DNA from: Streptomyces sp. CBMA152
Lineage (GTDB): Bacteria; Actinomycetota; Actinomycetes; Streptomycetales; Streptomycetaceae
Length of the DNA: 64,000 bases
Direction of reading: 5' to 3'
Assembly: GCF_014596475.1 (NCBI RefSeq)
Contig: NZ_MECJ01000022.1
Coordinates: 87,800-151,799 of the forward strand
Positions 47,631 to 56,427 of the stretch are shown here, in pieces (the stretch's first letter is position 1; every line of letters starts with the position of its first letter). The translations under genes and the position numbers were made by a program. A model generated the notes under the pieces. It ran no database searches. It was not told the DNA's origin and saw only the letters and a list, made by a program, of their open reading frames with translations.

Positions 47631-49262
47631 TTGGACACCCAGGGCGGGATCACCGTGCGGCGGGCGCTGGAGCTGCCGGGGCTGCGCGGCGGGCTCCCCG
47701 AGGTGGTGGCGGGCGCCGAACGCCTCGGCCGGACCGTGCGCTGGGTGCACGCGGGCGAGGTGCCGAACATCGCGTCGCTGCTCAAGGGCGGCGAGCTGCT
47801 GCTGACCACGGGCCTGGGCCTGGGCACCCGCCCCGCCGAACAGCGCGCCTTCGTACGGCGGCTCGCCGACCGGGGCATCGCCGCGCTGGTCGTGGAGCTC
47901 GGCCCGCGCTTCAGCCGGCTGCCCGCGACGATCGTGGACACCGCCCGCGCGGCGGGCCTGCCGCTGGTGGCGCTGCACCGCGAGGTCGCGTTCGTGACGG
48001 TCACCGAGGAGATCCACACCGAGATCGTCAACGGCCACTACGCCCTGCTCCAGCGCGCCGAGGAAGTCCACCGGCGCTGCACGGAAGCGCTGCTCTCGGG
48101 CGGCGGGGTGCCGCAGGTCCTGTCGATCCTGGCCGACTTCACCGCCAACCCGGTGTTCCTGGAGACCCCGGACGGCCAGCTGCTCTACGCGGCCGCGTGC
48201 TCCGGCGAGTCGGGCGCTGATCCGCTCCAGGTCTGGGAGGGGCTGCGCGGCCAGCGCGAGTCCCGCGAGTCGGGGCCGCCCACCGGTTCGGTCCTGGTGG
48301 ACGTGCCGGGAGGCGGCCACGGCACCGGGGCCGTCCGCGCCCGGCTCGTGCTGCTCGCGGTCGCGGCGCCGCTGCTGCCGGTCCACCGGATGGCGGCGGA
48401 ACGGGCGGCGGCCATCCTCGCGGTCGTCCTGATGCAGGCGCGCCAGGAGGAGGAGCTGGCCGCGCGCGGGCGCGGCGACTTCCTGACCGACCTCGCCGAG
48501 GGCCGGATCACCGCCGAGGACGCGCCCGGCCAGGCGAAGGTCCTCGGCTTCAAGCCGGGCGATGGACCACTGCTTCCGGTGGTGATGCGGCTGACCACCG
48601 AGTTCTCGGAATCCTCCGCCACCGGCAACTGGGCGGTCCTGGCCCGCGCGGTCCTGGAGGAGCTGTCGTCGGTGGGGGTGCCGGTCCTGTTGGGCGTACG
48701 TCCGGTGGAGGGCCGGGTGCCGCTGCTGCTCGGGCTGCGCTCGGAGCCGGAGCGCAACGCGGTCGCGGACCGGGTCGCGGCGGCCCTGCGGGCGGGCGTG
48801 GAGCGGGCGGGACTCGCCCGGGCCGGGGCGCAGCCGGTCGTGGTGGTCGGGGTGGCGGGCGGCTGGGCGGCGGCCTCGGCGGGGCTGCGGCACGCGGCCG
48901 AGACGGCGGCGGCCGCCCAGGGCCTGCCGGAGCTCCCTTGGTACGACGCCCGGCGCCTGGACATCGACCTGCTGCTGTGGCGGCTGCGCGAACACCCGGA
49001 CCTGGCGGCGTTCGTGGAACGCGCGATCGGCCCGCTGCGCACCCACGACGCGGCCTCGCGCCCACCGCTGCTGCCGACCCTGGAGGTCTATCTGGCGCAC
49101 GCGGGCCGCAAGGCGGAGACGGCCCGCGAACTGCACCTCAACCGCCAGACCCTCTACAACCGCCTGGCCCGCATCGCGGAGCTACTGGGCACGGACTTGG
49201 ACGACCCACAGACGGTCCTGGCGCTGTCTTTGGCGCTGCGGGCGCGCAGGCACGTTGCCTGA
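47631..49262 (+). CDS. PucR-family transcriptional regulator
   Basis: A 543-residue regulator. Residues about 8-125 are the PucR N-terminal domain (VRRALELPGLRGGLPEVVAGA); a GGDEF-like middle region follows; the C-terminal HTH_30 is LEVYLAHAGRKAETARELH with LNRQTLYNRLARI. The TTG start has GAGGTGA six bases upstream. Such proteins often control purine or amine catabolism. The flavin oxidoreductase just upstream on the same strand may be a target. Confidence 0.88.
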   Translation: MDTQGGITVRRALELPGLRGGLPEVVAGAERLGRTVRWVHAGEVPNIASLLKGGELLLTTGLGLGTRPAEQRAFVRRLADRGIAALVVELGPRFSRLPATIVDTARAAGLPLVALHREVAFVTVTEEIHTEIVNGHYALLQRAEEVHRRCTEALLSGGGVPQVLSILADFTANPVFLETPDGQLLYAAACSGESGADPLQVWEGLRGQRESRESGPPTGSVLVDVPGGGHGTGAVRARLVLLAVAAPLLPVHRMAAERAAAILAVVLMQARQEEELAARGRGDFLTDLAEGRITAEDAPGQAKVLGFKPGDGPLLPVVMRLTTEFSESSATGNWAVLARAVLEELSSVGVPVLLGVRPVEGRVPLLLGLRSEPERNAVADRVAAALRAGVERAGLARAGAQPVVVVGVAGGWAAASAGLRHAAETAAAAQGLPELPWYDARRLDIDLLLWRLREHPDLAAFVERAIGPLRTHDAASRPPLLPTLEVYLAHAGRKAETARELHLNRQTLYNRLARIAELLGTDLDDPQTVLALSLALRARRHVA

Positions 49263-49274
49263 GCGTCGCTGTAC

Positions 49275-49340
49275 CTAAAGGGGCGCGGGGCTGTGTCATT
49301 TTGCGGCTCCGCCGCGTGGGCGCGACCAGCCCAGCACGGT
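49275..49340 (-). repeat. Dispersed Streptomyces repeat, copy C (inverted)
   Basis: The complement of copy B's layout: AGGGGCGCGGGGCTG... then GCGGCTCCGCCGC and GCGCGACCAGCC. It lies between the convergent PucR and glycosyltransferase genes. Confidence 0.7.
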
Positions 49341-49356
49341 CCACACTCGAAAGCAA

Positions 49357-50433
49357 TTAGTGACGATTCGTCAACTCATCGTAAACGCTGAGCACTTGAG
49401 CAACCGTCTCATCCTCGGTAGGCCAGTCCGCAGCCTGCGCGGGCCCGGCTTCGGCCAGTTCACGCCGCCGCACCGGATCCGCAAGCAACCGCACCACCGC
49501 GTCGGCCAGCGCCGGAACATCCCCGTACGGCACCAGCTCCGCCGCGTCCCCGACCAGCTCCGGCACCCCGCCGACGGCGGTGGCGACCAGCGGCACGCCG
49601 AGCCGAAGCGCCTCCTGCGCAAGCAGCGAGCGCCCCTCCCAACGGCTGGGCAGCACGGCCACATCGGCGGCGGCGAGCAGCTCGGGGACGTCGTCGCGCC
49701 GCCCGATCAGCCGCACCGGCAGCTCCTCGGCGTCGATGCGCCGCTGGAGCGCGCCCCGCTCCCGCCCCTCCCCCGCGATCACCAACAGCGGTACGGGGTC
49801 GAGCCCGCGCCAGCCGTGGGCGGCGTCCAAGAGCACGTCGTACCCCCGGTGCTCGACCAGACTGCCCACCGCGACGATCAACGGCCGGTCCACCACGCCC
49901 AGTTCGGCCCGCACCTTGCCGTCGGCGACCGGCGTACGCGGCCCGGGCACCGCGATCGCGGCGAGCCGGGCGTCCCGGGCGCCGTGCCGACGGGCGCGGT
50001 CGACCAGGTCGGACGAGGTGCCGAGCACCACGGCGGCCGCGCGGGCGGCCCGGCGCTCCAGGACGCGCAGCAACTGCCCCCGCGCGCCCTCGGCGTGGGC
50101 CAAGGTGTGCCAGGTGACGACGAGCGGGACCGCGCCGCGCCCGCCCATCGCGAGCGCGGTCCGCACCGCCGCGTTCAGCCCGTGCGCGTGCACCACGTCC
50201 GCGCCCGCGCAGACCGCCCGCAGCGCGCCCACCGCGACCGGGTCGCCGCGCCGGGGGACGGGTACGAACTGGGCTCCCGCGCCCCGGAAGTCGAACTCCC
50301 GCTCCAGCGCGGCCGGTGCGCACACGGTGACCCGCACCCCGCGCGCGGCGAGGCCCGCGGCGAGGGAGCGCACATGCGCGCTGCTGCCCGCGCTGCCGCC
50401 GCCCAGCACTTGGACCGTACGCAGCTGTGACAC
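49357..50433 (-). CDS. Glycosyltransferase family 4
   Basis: A 358-residue GT-B glycosyltransferase. VQVLGGGSAGSSAHVRSLAAG binds the donor phosphate side in the N-terminal domain, DVVHAHGLNAAVRTAL is the conserved hinge strand, and the C-terminal domain has LIVAVGSLVEHRGYDVLLDA and SRWEGRSLLAQEALRLGVP with the E-x7-E pattern. It probably makes an envelope glycan or glycolipid. GTG with GGGAG nine bases upstream. No neighbouring glycan genes are present. Confidence 0.88.
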   Translation of the reverse strand: MSQLRTVQVLGGGSAGSSAHVRSLAAGLAARGVRVTVCAPAALEREFDFRGAGAQFVPVPRRGDPVAVGALRAVCAGADVVHAHGLNAAVRTALAMGGRGAVPLVVTWHTLAHAEGARGQLLRVLERRAARAAAVVLGTSSDLVDRARRHGARDARLAAIAVPGPRTPVADGKVRAELGVVDRPLIVAVGSLVEHRGYDVLLDAAHGWRGLDPVPLLVIAGEGRERGALQRRIDAEELPVRLIGRRDDVPELLAAADVAVLPSRWEGRSLLAQEALRLGVPLVATAVGGVPELVGDAAELVPYGDVPALADAVVRLLADPVRRRELAEAGPAQAADWPTEDETVAQVLSVYDELTNRH

Positions 50434-50615
50434 GTGAACAGGCTCCCGGGTCGGCGGTCGGGCGGGGTGGGCCCCGGCCAAGGATGCCAGCCCGTACGGA
50501 CGTTCCGCTCCCGTCCGGACGTTTCCCCGGGTCCACGGCGGGCGGACCCGGACGAGGGACCACCCACACGGGTGATCCCCGAGGCCCGCGTCTGACGCCG
50601 TACTCCTTGTTGCGC

Positions 50616-52346
50616 CTAGCCCTCGGCCCGCGCGGTGGCCAGCAGCTCCTCCGCGTGGGCGCGGGCGGTCTCCGAGTCCTCCTGGCCCGCCAGCATCCGG
50701 GAGAGCTCGCGGACGCGGTCCTCGCCCTCCAGGACGGTGACGCCGGAGCGGGTCACCGTGCCGTCGTTCGTCTTCTCCACCAGCAGCTGGCGGTCCGCGA
50801 AGGCCGCCACCTGGGGCAGATGGGTCACCACGACGACCTGCGCCGACTTGGCCAGCTTCGCCAGCCGACGGCCGATCTCGACCGCCGCCCGGCCGCCGAC
50901 ACCCGCGTCGACCTCGTCGAAGAGGTACGTCGGTACGGGATCGGTGCCCGCGAAGACCACCTCGACCGCCAGCATCACCCGCGAGAGCTCACCGCCGGAG
51001 GCACCCTTGGCGATCGGCCGGGGCGGGGCGCCCGGGTGCGGGGCGAGCAGCAGCTCGACCTCGTCGGCGCCGGTCGGGCCGTACGCCACGGTCCGCCCGC
51101 CCACCTCGACGCCCTCGGCGTCGTCCACCTGCCGTACCGCGAACGACACGCGCGCGTGCGGCATCGCGAGCGAGGCGAGCTCGGCCGTCACCGCGTCGGC
51201 GAACCGCGCGGCCGCCTCCGTACGGGCGTCCGTCAACTCCTGGGCGAGCACCGACAGTTCACCGCGCAGCCCGTCGCGCTCGACGGTGAGCTCGCCGATC
51301 CGGTCGTCGTCGCCGTCCAGCTCGGTCAGGCGCGCCGCGCCCTCCTGGGCCCAGGCCAGGACCGCCGTGATGTCCTCGCCGTACTTGCGGGTGAGCGCGG
51401 TCAGCGACGCGCGGCGCTCCTCGACGGCCGCGAGCCGCAGCGGGTCGGCGTCCAGGTCGTCCGCGTACCCGGCGAGTTCACCGGCCACGTCGCCGAGCAG
51501 GATGCCGACCTCGCCGATGCGCTCGGCGAGCGCGGCCAGCGCCGGGTCGTGGGAGCGTACGGCCTCCAGGGCCCGGTGCGACCCGGCGACCAGCGTGGTC
51601 GCGTCGACGCTCTCGGGGTCCTCGGGGTTGCCCGCGAGGGCCGCGTGCGCGAGGGCCGCAGCCGACGCCAGCGCCTCCGCGTGGCCCAGGCGCTCCGCCT
51701 CCGCCGCGAGCTCCACGTCCTCGCCCGGCAGCGGTTCGACCGCCGCGATCTCGTCGAGACCGAACCGCAGCAGATCCGCTTCCTGCGCCCGCTCGCGCGC
51801 CCGCGTGGTCAGCTCGTCCAGCTCCACGGCGACGGACCGCAGCCGCCGGTAGGCCTCCGCGTACTTGGTGAGGGGTCCGGTCACCGCGTCGCCCGCGTAC
51901 CGGTCGAGGGCCTCGCGCTGGCGGGCCGGGCGCAGCAGGCCCTGCTGGTCGGTCTGGCCGTGCACCGCGACGAGTTCGTCGGCGAGCTCCGCGAGCAGGC
52001 CGACCGGCACCGACCGCCCGCCGAGGAACGCCCGCGAGCGGCCCTCCGCCGAGACGGTACGGCTGACCAGCAGCGCGCCCTCGTCGAGTTCGGCCCCGGC
52101 CTCCTCCGCCCGGATCGCCGCGGTGCCGCCCGCGCGCAGCGCGATCCGCCCCTCGACGACCGCCGCCTTGGCGCCGATCCGCACCAGGGCGGGGTCGGCG
52201 CGCCCGCCGAGCAGCAGCCCGAGGCTGGTGACGACCATGGTCTTGCCCGCACCGGTCTCGCCGGTCACCGCGGTGAACCCGGGCGACAGCTCGACGACCG
52301 CGTCGTCGATGACCCCGAGCGACCGTATCCGCATCTCCTCCAACAC
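50616..52346 (-). CDS. recN: DNA repair protein RecN
   Basis: A 576-residue SMC-like ATPase of double-strand-break repair. The N-terminal Walker A is TAVTGETGAGKTMVV; the central 300 residues are a helical, coiled-coil-type arm; the C-terminal part has KGASGGELSRVMLAVE (signature) and YLFDEVDAGVGGRAA (Walker B). GTG at 52346 is given; ATG four codons later is possible. Normally recN directly follows nadK in Streptomyces, but here a degraded permease gene lies between them on the other strand. Confidence 0.95.
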   Translation of the reverse strand: MLEEMRIRSLGVIDDAVVELSPGFTAVTGETGAGKTMVVTSLGLLLGGRADPALVRIGAKAAVVEGRIALRAGGTAAIRAEEAGAELDEGALLVSRTVSAEGRSRAFLGGRSVPVGLLAELADELVAVHGQTDQQGLLRPARQREALDRYAGDAVTGPLTKYAEAYRRLRSVAVELDELTTRARERAQEADLLRFGLDEIAAVEPLPGEDVELAAEAERLGHAEALASAAALAHAALAGNPEDPESVDATTLVAGSHRALEAVRSHDPALAALAERIGEVGILLGDVAGELAGYADDLDADPLRLAAVEERRASLTALTRKYGEDITAVLAWAQEGAARLTELDGDDDRIGELTVERDGLRGELSVLAQELTDARTEAAARFADAVTAELASLAMPHARVSFAVRQVDDAEGVEVGGRTVAYGPTGADEVELLLAPHPGAPPRPIAKGASGGELSRVMLAVEVVFAGTDPVPTYLFDEVDAGVGGRAAVEIGRRLAKLAKSAQVVVVTHLPQVAAFADRQLLVEKTNDGTVTRSGVTVLEGEDRVRELSRMLAGQEDSETARAHAEELLATARAEG

Positions 52347-52500
52347 GCCCCCGACCTTACGAGGTCCCGGGGCCTGTTTGCGACGCCCCCCGCACGCTCA
52401 CCCTCCCGGGCCACCTCCGCGCACCCTCGGGTCATCCCCCGGTCGATCCGGGTATCCGCCCCATTCACCCGGCACCACCCCCGCCACCAGGCTCTTCACC

Positions 52501-53098
52501 ATGAGCACAGGACTGGCCCATTCGGCCCTGCGCGGCCACCGCCCCGCGGTCTGGTTCGCCAGGATGCGCGACCACGGGCTGATCCCGGCGGAGGTGACCT
52601 ACCGCATCACCTGGCTCGCACTACCGGTCTGCCTCGCGGTCGCGGTCGTGACGTCGGCGCTCGCGGCGCTGTTCGCCTCGCTGCGGTTCTCGCTGCTGCG
52701 GCCCGCCAGGGCCCTGGACGAGGCCTCGGCGGGCCGCCGGGGCCTCGGGTGGCTGCGGGGCCCGCTGGGCGCCGTCGCGGTCGCGGGGGCGTGCACGCTG
52801 TCCGTCGCGCTCTCGAAGCAGTCCGCCGACAGAGCCGCCCAGGGCATACGAAGGCGGCCCACCGCACCGGCTCCTCGGGCAGCGCGGCGGCGACCGCGCT
52901 GGTGCTCGGCACGGTGATCGCGCTTGCCACGCTCGCGCCCATGCCGGCGGCCCAGTCCGGCTCGCCGCTCCCTATCTGCCGTTGCCGACGGCCCTGGCCA
53001 TCGCCGCCGGGACCGTACTGCTGACCCTGCTCGCGACCGGCCTGCCGGTACGGGCGGCGCTGCGCGGGCGCGCGGTCAGGACGCTCAACGCGACCTGA
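52501..53098 (+). pseudogene. Degraded FtsX-type ABC permease gene
   Basis: Three consecutive pieces in different frames read as one membrane protein. From ATG 52501 a membrane helix (WLALPVCLAVAVVTSALAAL) and the LRPARALDEASAGRRG loop; then from about 52860 SGSAAATALVLGTVIALATL; then from about 52970 PTALAIAAGTVLLTLLATGL and RAALRGRAVRTLNAT ending at TGA 53098. The last piece matches the C-terminal helix and tail of FtsX/MacB-type permeases. The total is far below the normal permease length, so there have been deletions and at least two frameshifts. It lies between nadK and recN on the opposite strand. No partner ATPase gene is present. Confidence 0.65.
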
Positions 53099-53141
53099 CC
53101 GCGCATCAGACACCGTGCACCGGGCGCCTGCTGAGGCCGAC

Positions 53142-54092
53142 TCAGTGCGGCGCGCCGCGCCAACCGCTCACCGGCAGCGCGAACTTCGCGACCAGCCGGT
53201 CCGTGAACGAGGCGTGGTGCAGCCGCGCGAGCCGCACCGGCACCGCGCCGCGGCGGACCTCCACCCGCGCCCCGGGCGGCAGTTCGACCGTCCGGCGCCC
53301 GTCGCACCACAGCACCCCGTGCGGGGTGTGCGGCTGGACCTCCACCGCGAGCACCGAACTCGGCGAGGTCACCAGCGGCTTGGCGAACAGCGCGTGCGCG
53401 CTGATCGGCACCATCAGCAGCGCCTCGACCTCCGGCCACACCACGGGCCCGCCCGCCGAGAAGGCGTACGCGGTCGAGCCGGTCGGCGTCGCGTACACGA
53501 TGCCGTCGCAGCCGAACCCGGTCACCGGACGGCCGTCGATCTCCAGGACGACCTCCAGCATCCGCTCGGGCGACACCTTCTGCACGGCGGCCTCGTTCAG
53601 CGCCCAGTCGGTGTGCACCACATCGCCGTTGCTGTGCACCACGACGTCGAGGGTCATCCGCTCCTCGACCTCGTACGCGCGCGTCACCACCCGGTCGACG
53701 ACCTTGTCCAGGTCGTCCCGCTCGGCCTCGGCGAGGAAGCCGACCCGGCCGAGGTTGACGCCGAGCATCGGCACCCCCGACGCCCGCGCGAACTCGGCGC
53801 CGCGCAGCAGCGTCCCGTCCCCGCCCAGCACGATCAGCAGCTCACAGCCGTCCAGACACTGCGGCGTGGCCTCCTTCACCGTCTGCACGGCCTCAGGCAG
53901 CGGCAGATCGACCGCCTCCGCCTCCAGGACGCGTACGCCGATGCCGGACCGCAGCAGCCCCTGCACCACCAGCTCCGCGCTGCGGATGGCGGCGGGCCGC
54001 CCCGTGTGCGCGAGCAGGAAGACCGTCCGTACCCCCTCGTCCTGTCTCTGTGCCCCGTCTGCCGAACTGGTCGTGCTCTCCAACGCGCTCAA
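53142..54092 (-). CDS. nadK: NAD kinase
   Basis: A 316-residue enzyme making NADP+ from NAD+ and ATP or polyphosphate. LLIVLGGDGTLLRGAEFA holds the GGDG motif, WALNEAAVQK the NE/D motif, and YATPTGSTAYAFSAGGP the Gly-rich diphosphate loop. The TTG start at 54092 overlaps the tlyA stop (TTGA) and has GGAGG seven bases upstream, inside tlyA, so translation is coupled. Confidence 0.94.
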   Translation of the reverse strand: MSALESTTSSADGAQRQDEGVRTVFLLAHTGRPAAIRSAELVVQGLLRSGIGVRVLEAEAVDLPLPEAVQTVKEATPQCLDGCELLIVLGGDGTLLRGAEFARASGVPMLGVNLGRVGFLAEAERDDLDKVVDRVVTRAYEVEERMTLDVVVHSNGDVVHTDWALNEAAVQKVSPERMLEVVLEIDGRPVTGFGCDGIVYATPTGSTAYAFSAGGPVVWPEVEALLMVPISAHALFAKPLVTSPSSVLAVEVQPHTPHGVLWCDGRRTVELPPGARVEVRRGAVPVRLARLHHASFTDRLVAKFALPVSGWRGAPH

Positions 54093-54904
54093 CTGGGTCC
54101 CTCCGCCACTGCACGGTCGACATCCGCCGGATCGAGCGCGGGCGCCCCCGCCCGCAGCCACAGAAAGTATTCGACATTGCCGGAGGGTCCGGGCAGCGGG
54201 CTGGCCGTGACGCCCACCACGCCGAGCCCGAGCGCGGCCGCCTGCGCGGCCACCGTCCGTACGGTCTCGGCCCGCAGCTCGGGGCTGCGCACCACCCCGC
54301 CGCTGCCCAGGCGGTCCTTGCCGATCTCGAACTGCGGCTTGACCATCAGCACCAGATCCGCGTCCGGCGCCGCGCACCGCACGAGCGCGGGCAGCACCAG
54401 CCCGAGGGCGATGAAGGAGAGGTCCCCCACGATGATGTCGACCGGCTCGCCGTCGATGTCGTCGAGCGTCAACTCCCGTACGTTGGTACGGTCCTTGACG
54501 GTGACCCGGTCGTCGCTCTGCAGGGACCAGGCGAGCTGTCCGTAGCCGACGTCCACGGCGACCACGTGCCCGGCGCCGGAGCGCAGCAGCACGTCCGTGA
54601 AGCCGCCGGTGGAGGCGCCCGCGTCCAGCGCCCGGCGCCCCTCGACCTTCAGTCCCCGCGGCACGAACGCCGCCAGGGCCCCGGCCAGCTTGTGGCCGCC
54701 GCGCGAGACGTAGTCCGGGTCGCTGTCGTCGTCGGCGACCACGATGGCGGCGGCGGTCTCGACCTGGGTGGCGGACTTGGTGGCGACGGTCTTGCCCACG
54801 CTCACCCGCCCCGCGGCGATCAGCTGGGCGGCGTGCTCGCGCGACCGGGCGAGTTTCCGGCGGACCAGCTCGGCGTCGAGGCGGCGGCGTGCCACTCCTG
54901 CCAC
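54089..54904 (-). CDS. tlyA: rRNA 2'-O-methyltransferase TlyA
   Basis: A 271-residue enzyme that methylates 16S and 23S rRNA cytidines, which confers capreomycin sensitivity in actinobacteria. The N-terminal S4 domain (RRLDAELVRRKLARSREHA) is followed by an FtsJ-like methyltransferase: RALDAGASTGGFTDVLLRSG is the SAM loop and DLSFIALGLVLPAL a conserved catalytic region. GTG start; another GTG three codons later is possible. It overlaps nadK and follows a small ORF by 7 bp. Confidence 0.93.
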   Translation of the reverse strand: MAGVARRRLDAELVRRKLARSREHAAQLIAAGRVSVGKTVATKSATQVETAAAIVVADDDSDPDYVSRGGHKLAGALAAFVPRGLKVEGRRALDAGASTGGFTDVLLRSGAGHVVAVDVGYGQLAWSLQSDDRVTVKDRTNVRELTLDDIDGEPVDIIVGDLSFIALGLVLPALVRCAAPDADLVLMVKPQFEIGKDRLGSGGVVRSPELRAETVRTVAAQAAALGLGVVGVTASPLPGPSGNVEYFLWLRAGAPALDPADVDRAVAEGPS

Positions 54905-54911
54905 GTTCGGT

Positions 54912-55184
54912 TCAGCTCCTGTTGTCGTACGGATGCGGTACCGGGGCCGGTGGCCCCGGGCGGGCGTCGAGCGCGGTCAGCGTCTCGCGCAGCCCCCGGT
55001 GTACATCCTCGTACACCTCAAGGTGTCCGTCCGTATCGAGGTGGTCGACGTCGCCGAGCCGCCCGACCAGGGCGTCCACCCCGGCGTCGCCGGTGGGCTC
55101 GCGGGGGACGCCCAGGGGTACCGGGCCGACCGGTTCGTCGCATACACCGGCGTCCGCCTCGGCCCCCGGCATCAAGTCGCTCAT
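54912..55184 (-). CDS. Small conserved hypothetical protein upstream of tlyA
   Basis: A 90-residue acidic protein. The N-terminal half is Gly/Pro/Asp rich; the C-terminal half is a helix with VDHLDTDGHLEVYEDVHRGL and RETLTALDARPGPPAP, a wording I associate with a short conserved protein found at this site in Streptomyces. Its function is unknown. The stop is 7 bases before tlyA, so it is the first gene of the tlyA-nadK operon. It diverges from the SCP2 gene by 42 bp. Confidence 0.65.
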   Translation of the reverse strand: MSDLMPGAEADAGVCDEPVGPVPLGVPREPTGDAGVDALVGRLGDVDHLDTDGHLEVYEDVHRGLRETLTALDARPGPPAPVPHPYDNRS

Positions 55185-55226
55185 GCCAAGACGCTACCGC
55201 GTGGCCCTGGGGTACGGTCGATCACG

Positions 55227-55574
55227 ATGGCGACCACGCAGGAGTGCCGCGCGGCACTCGACAAACTTTCGGACAACATGGCGGGCGCGGAGGGCGACGT
55301 GCACGCCGCCGCCGCGCTGGACCGCTCGCTGAGCTGCCACATCACGGACCTGGACATCACGTTCACCGGACGCCTCCAGGACGGCCGTATCCAGGTCCAC
55401 GAGACGCTGGCGGGCCCGCCCCGCGACCGCGCCCAGATCCGGCTCGCCATGCGGGGCGACGACCTGGTGGCGCTGGTCGGGGGCGACCTCGACTTCGCCC
55501 GGGCCTGGGCCACCGGCCGGGTCCGCCTGGAGGCGGGCTTCCGCGACCTGCTGCGCCTGCGAACGCTGCTCTAG
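55227..55574 (+). CDS. SCP2 sterol-binding-like domain protein
   Basis: A 115-residue protein that is essentially one SCP2-like domain: LDRSLSCHITDLDITFTGRL, then ALVGGDLDFARAWATGRVRLEA, the conserved C-terminal half of the SCP2 fold with its hydrophobic tunnel. It may bind a fatty acyl or lipid ligand. ATG at 55227; no signal peptide. It ends 6 bases from the convergent FepC-type ATPase gene. Confidence 0.82.
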   Translation: MATTQECRAALDKLSDNMAGAEGDVHAAAALDRSLSCHITDLDITFTGRLQDGRIQVHETLAGPPRDRAQIRLAMRGDDLVALVGGDLDFARAWATGRVRLEAGFRDLLRLRTLL

Positions 55575-55579
55575 ATCGC

Positions 55580-56380
55580 TCAGGACGCCACCGCGGCCCG
55601 CTGCCGGGCCGCCGGTACCACCAGCGGTGTGCCCGTCTCCGGGTCGTCGATGACCTGGCAGCGGACCTGGAACACCCGCTCCACCAGCTCCGCCGTGACG
55701 ATCTCGGAGGGCGGGCCCTCGGCGACGATCTCGCCGCCGCGCATCGCGATCAGATGCGTGGCGTACCGGGCCGCCTGGTTGAGGTCGTGCAGCACCGCGA
55801 CCAGGGTGCGCCCCTGCTCCTCGTGGAGCTGGGCGCAGAGGTCCAGGACCTCGATCTGGTGCTGGATGTCCAGGAACGTCGTCGGCTCGTCGAGCAGCAG
55901 CAGCGGTGTCTGCTGGGCGAGCGCCATCGCGATCCACACCCGCTGGCGCTGCCCGCCGGACAGCTCGTCGACGTACCGCTCCCCCAGCTCGCCGACCCCG
56001 GTCGCCTCCATCGACTCCCGTACGATCCGCTCGTCCTCGGCCGACCACTGCCGCAGCAGCCCCTGGTGCGGGTAGCGGCCCCGCGCCACCAGGTCGGCGA
56101 CGGTGATCCCGTCCGGCGCGACGGAGGACTGCGGCAGCAGTCCCAGCGTCCTGGCGACCTTCTTCGCGGGCATCGCGTGGATGGTCTCCCCGTCGAGCAG
56201 CACCCGGCCCCGGCTGGGCTTGAGCATCCGCGACAGGGCGCGCAGCAGCGTGGACTTGCCGCAGGCGTTGGGGCCGACGATGACCGTGAACGAGTGGTCC
56301 GGGATCTGGACCGACAGGTCCTCGGCGATGACCCGCTGGTCGTAGCCGAGGGTCACCGAATCGGCGCTGAGGCGCTGCAT
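55580..56380 (-). CDS. Ferric siderophore ABC transporter ATPase (FepC/FecE type)
   Basis: A 266-residue ATPase. Walker A VGPNACGKSTLLRALSRML, Q-loop LLPQSS, signature DELSGGQRQRVWIAMAL, Walker B LLLLDEPTTFLD and switch VLHDLNQAARYA all match iron-siderophore importers. ATG at 56380 has AGGAG seven bases upstream and is preferred; an ATG at 56431 overlapping the permease stop would add 17 residues. It completes the iron-box operon. Confidence 0.92.
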   Translation of the reverse strand: MQRLSADSVTLGYDQRVIAEDLSVQIPDHSFTVIVGPNACGKSTLLRALSRMLKPSRGRVLLDGETIHAMPAKKVARTLGLLPQSSVAPDGITVADLVARGRYPHQGLLRQWSAEDERIVRESMEATGVGELGERYVDELSGGQRQRVWIAMALAQQTPLLLLDEPTTFLDIQHQIEVLDLCAQLHEEQGRTLVAVLHDLNQAARYATHLIAMRGGEIVAEGPPSEIVTAELVERVFQVRCQVIDDPETGTPLVVPAARQRAAVAS

Positions 56381-56427
56381 GCTCGTACTCCTGGAATCCG
56401 TACGGGGGTTGGACAGGTGCGGGGCGC

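Noticed and set aside
46181..49262. Purine catabolic cluster suggested by the PucR regulator
   Set aside because: No xanthine dehydrogenase, allantoinase or urease genes are near; PucR-family regulators have many targets.
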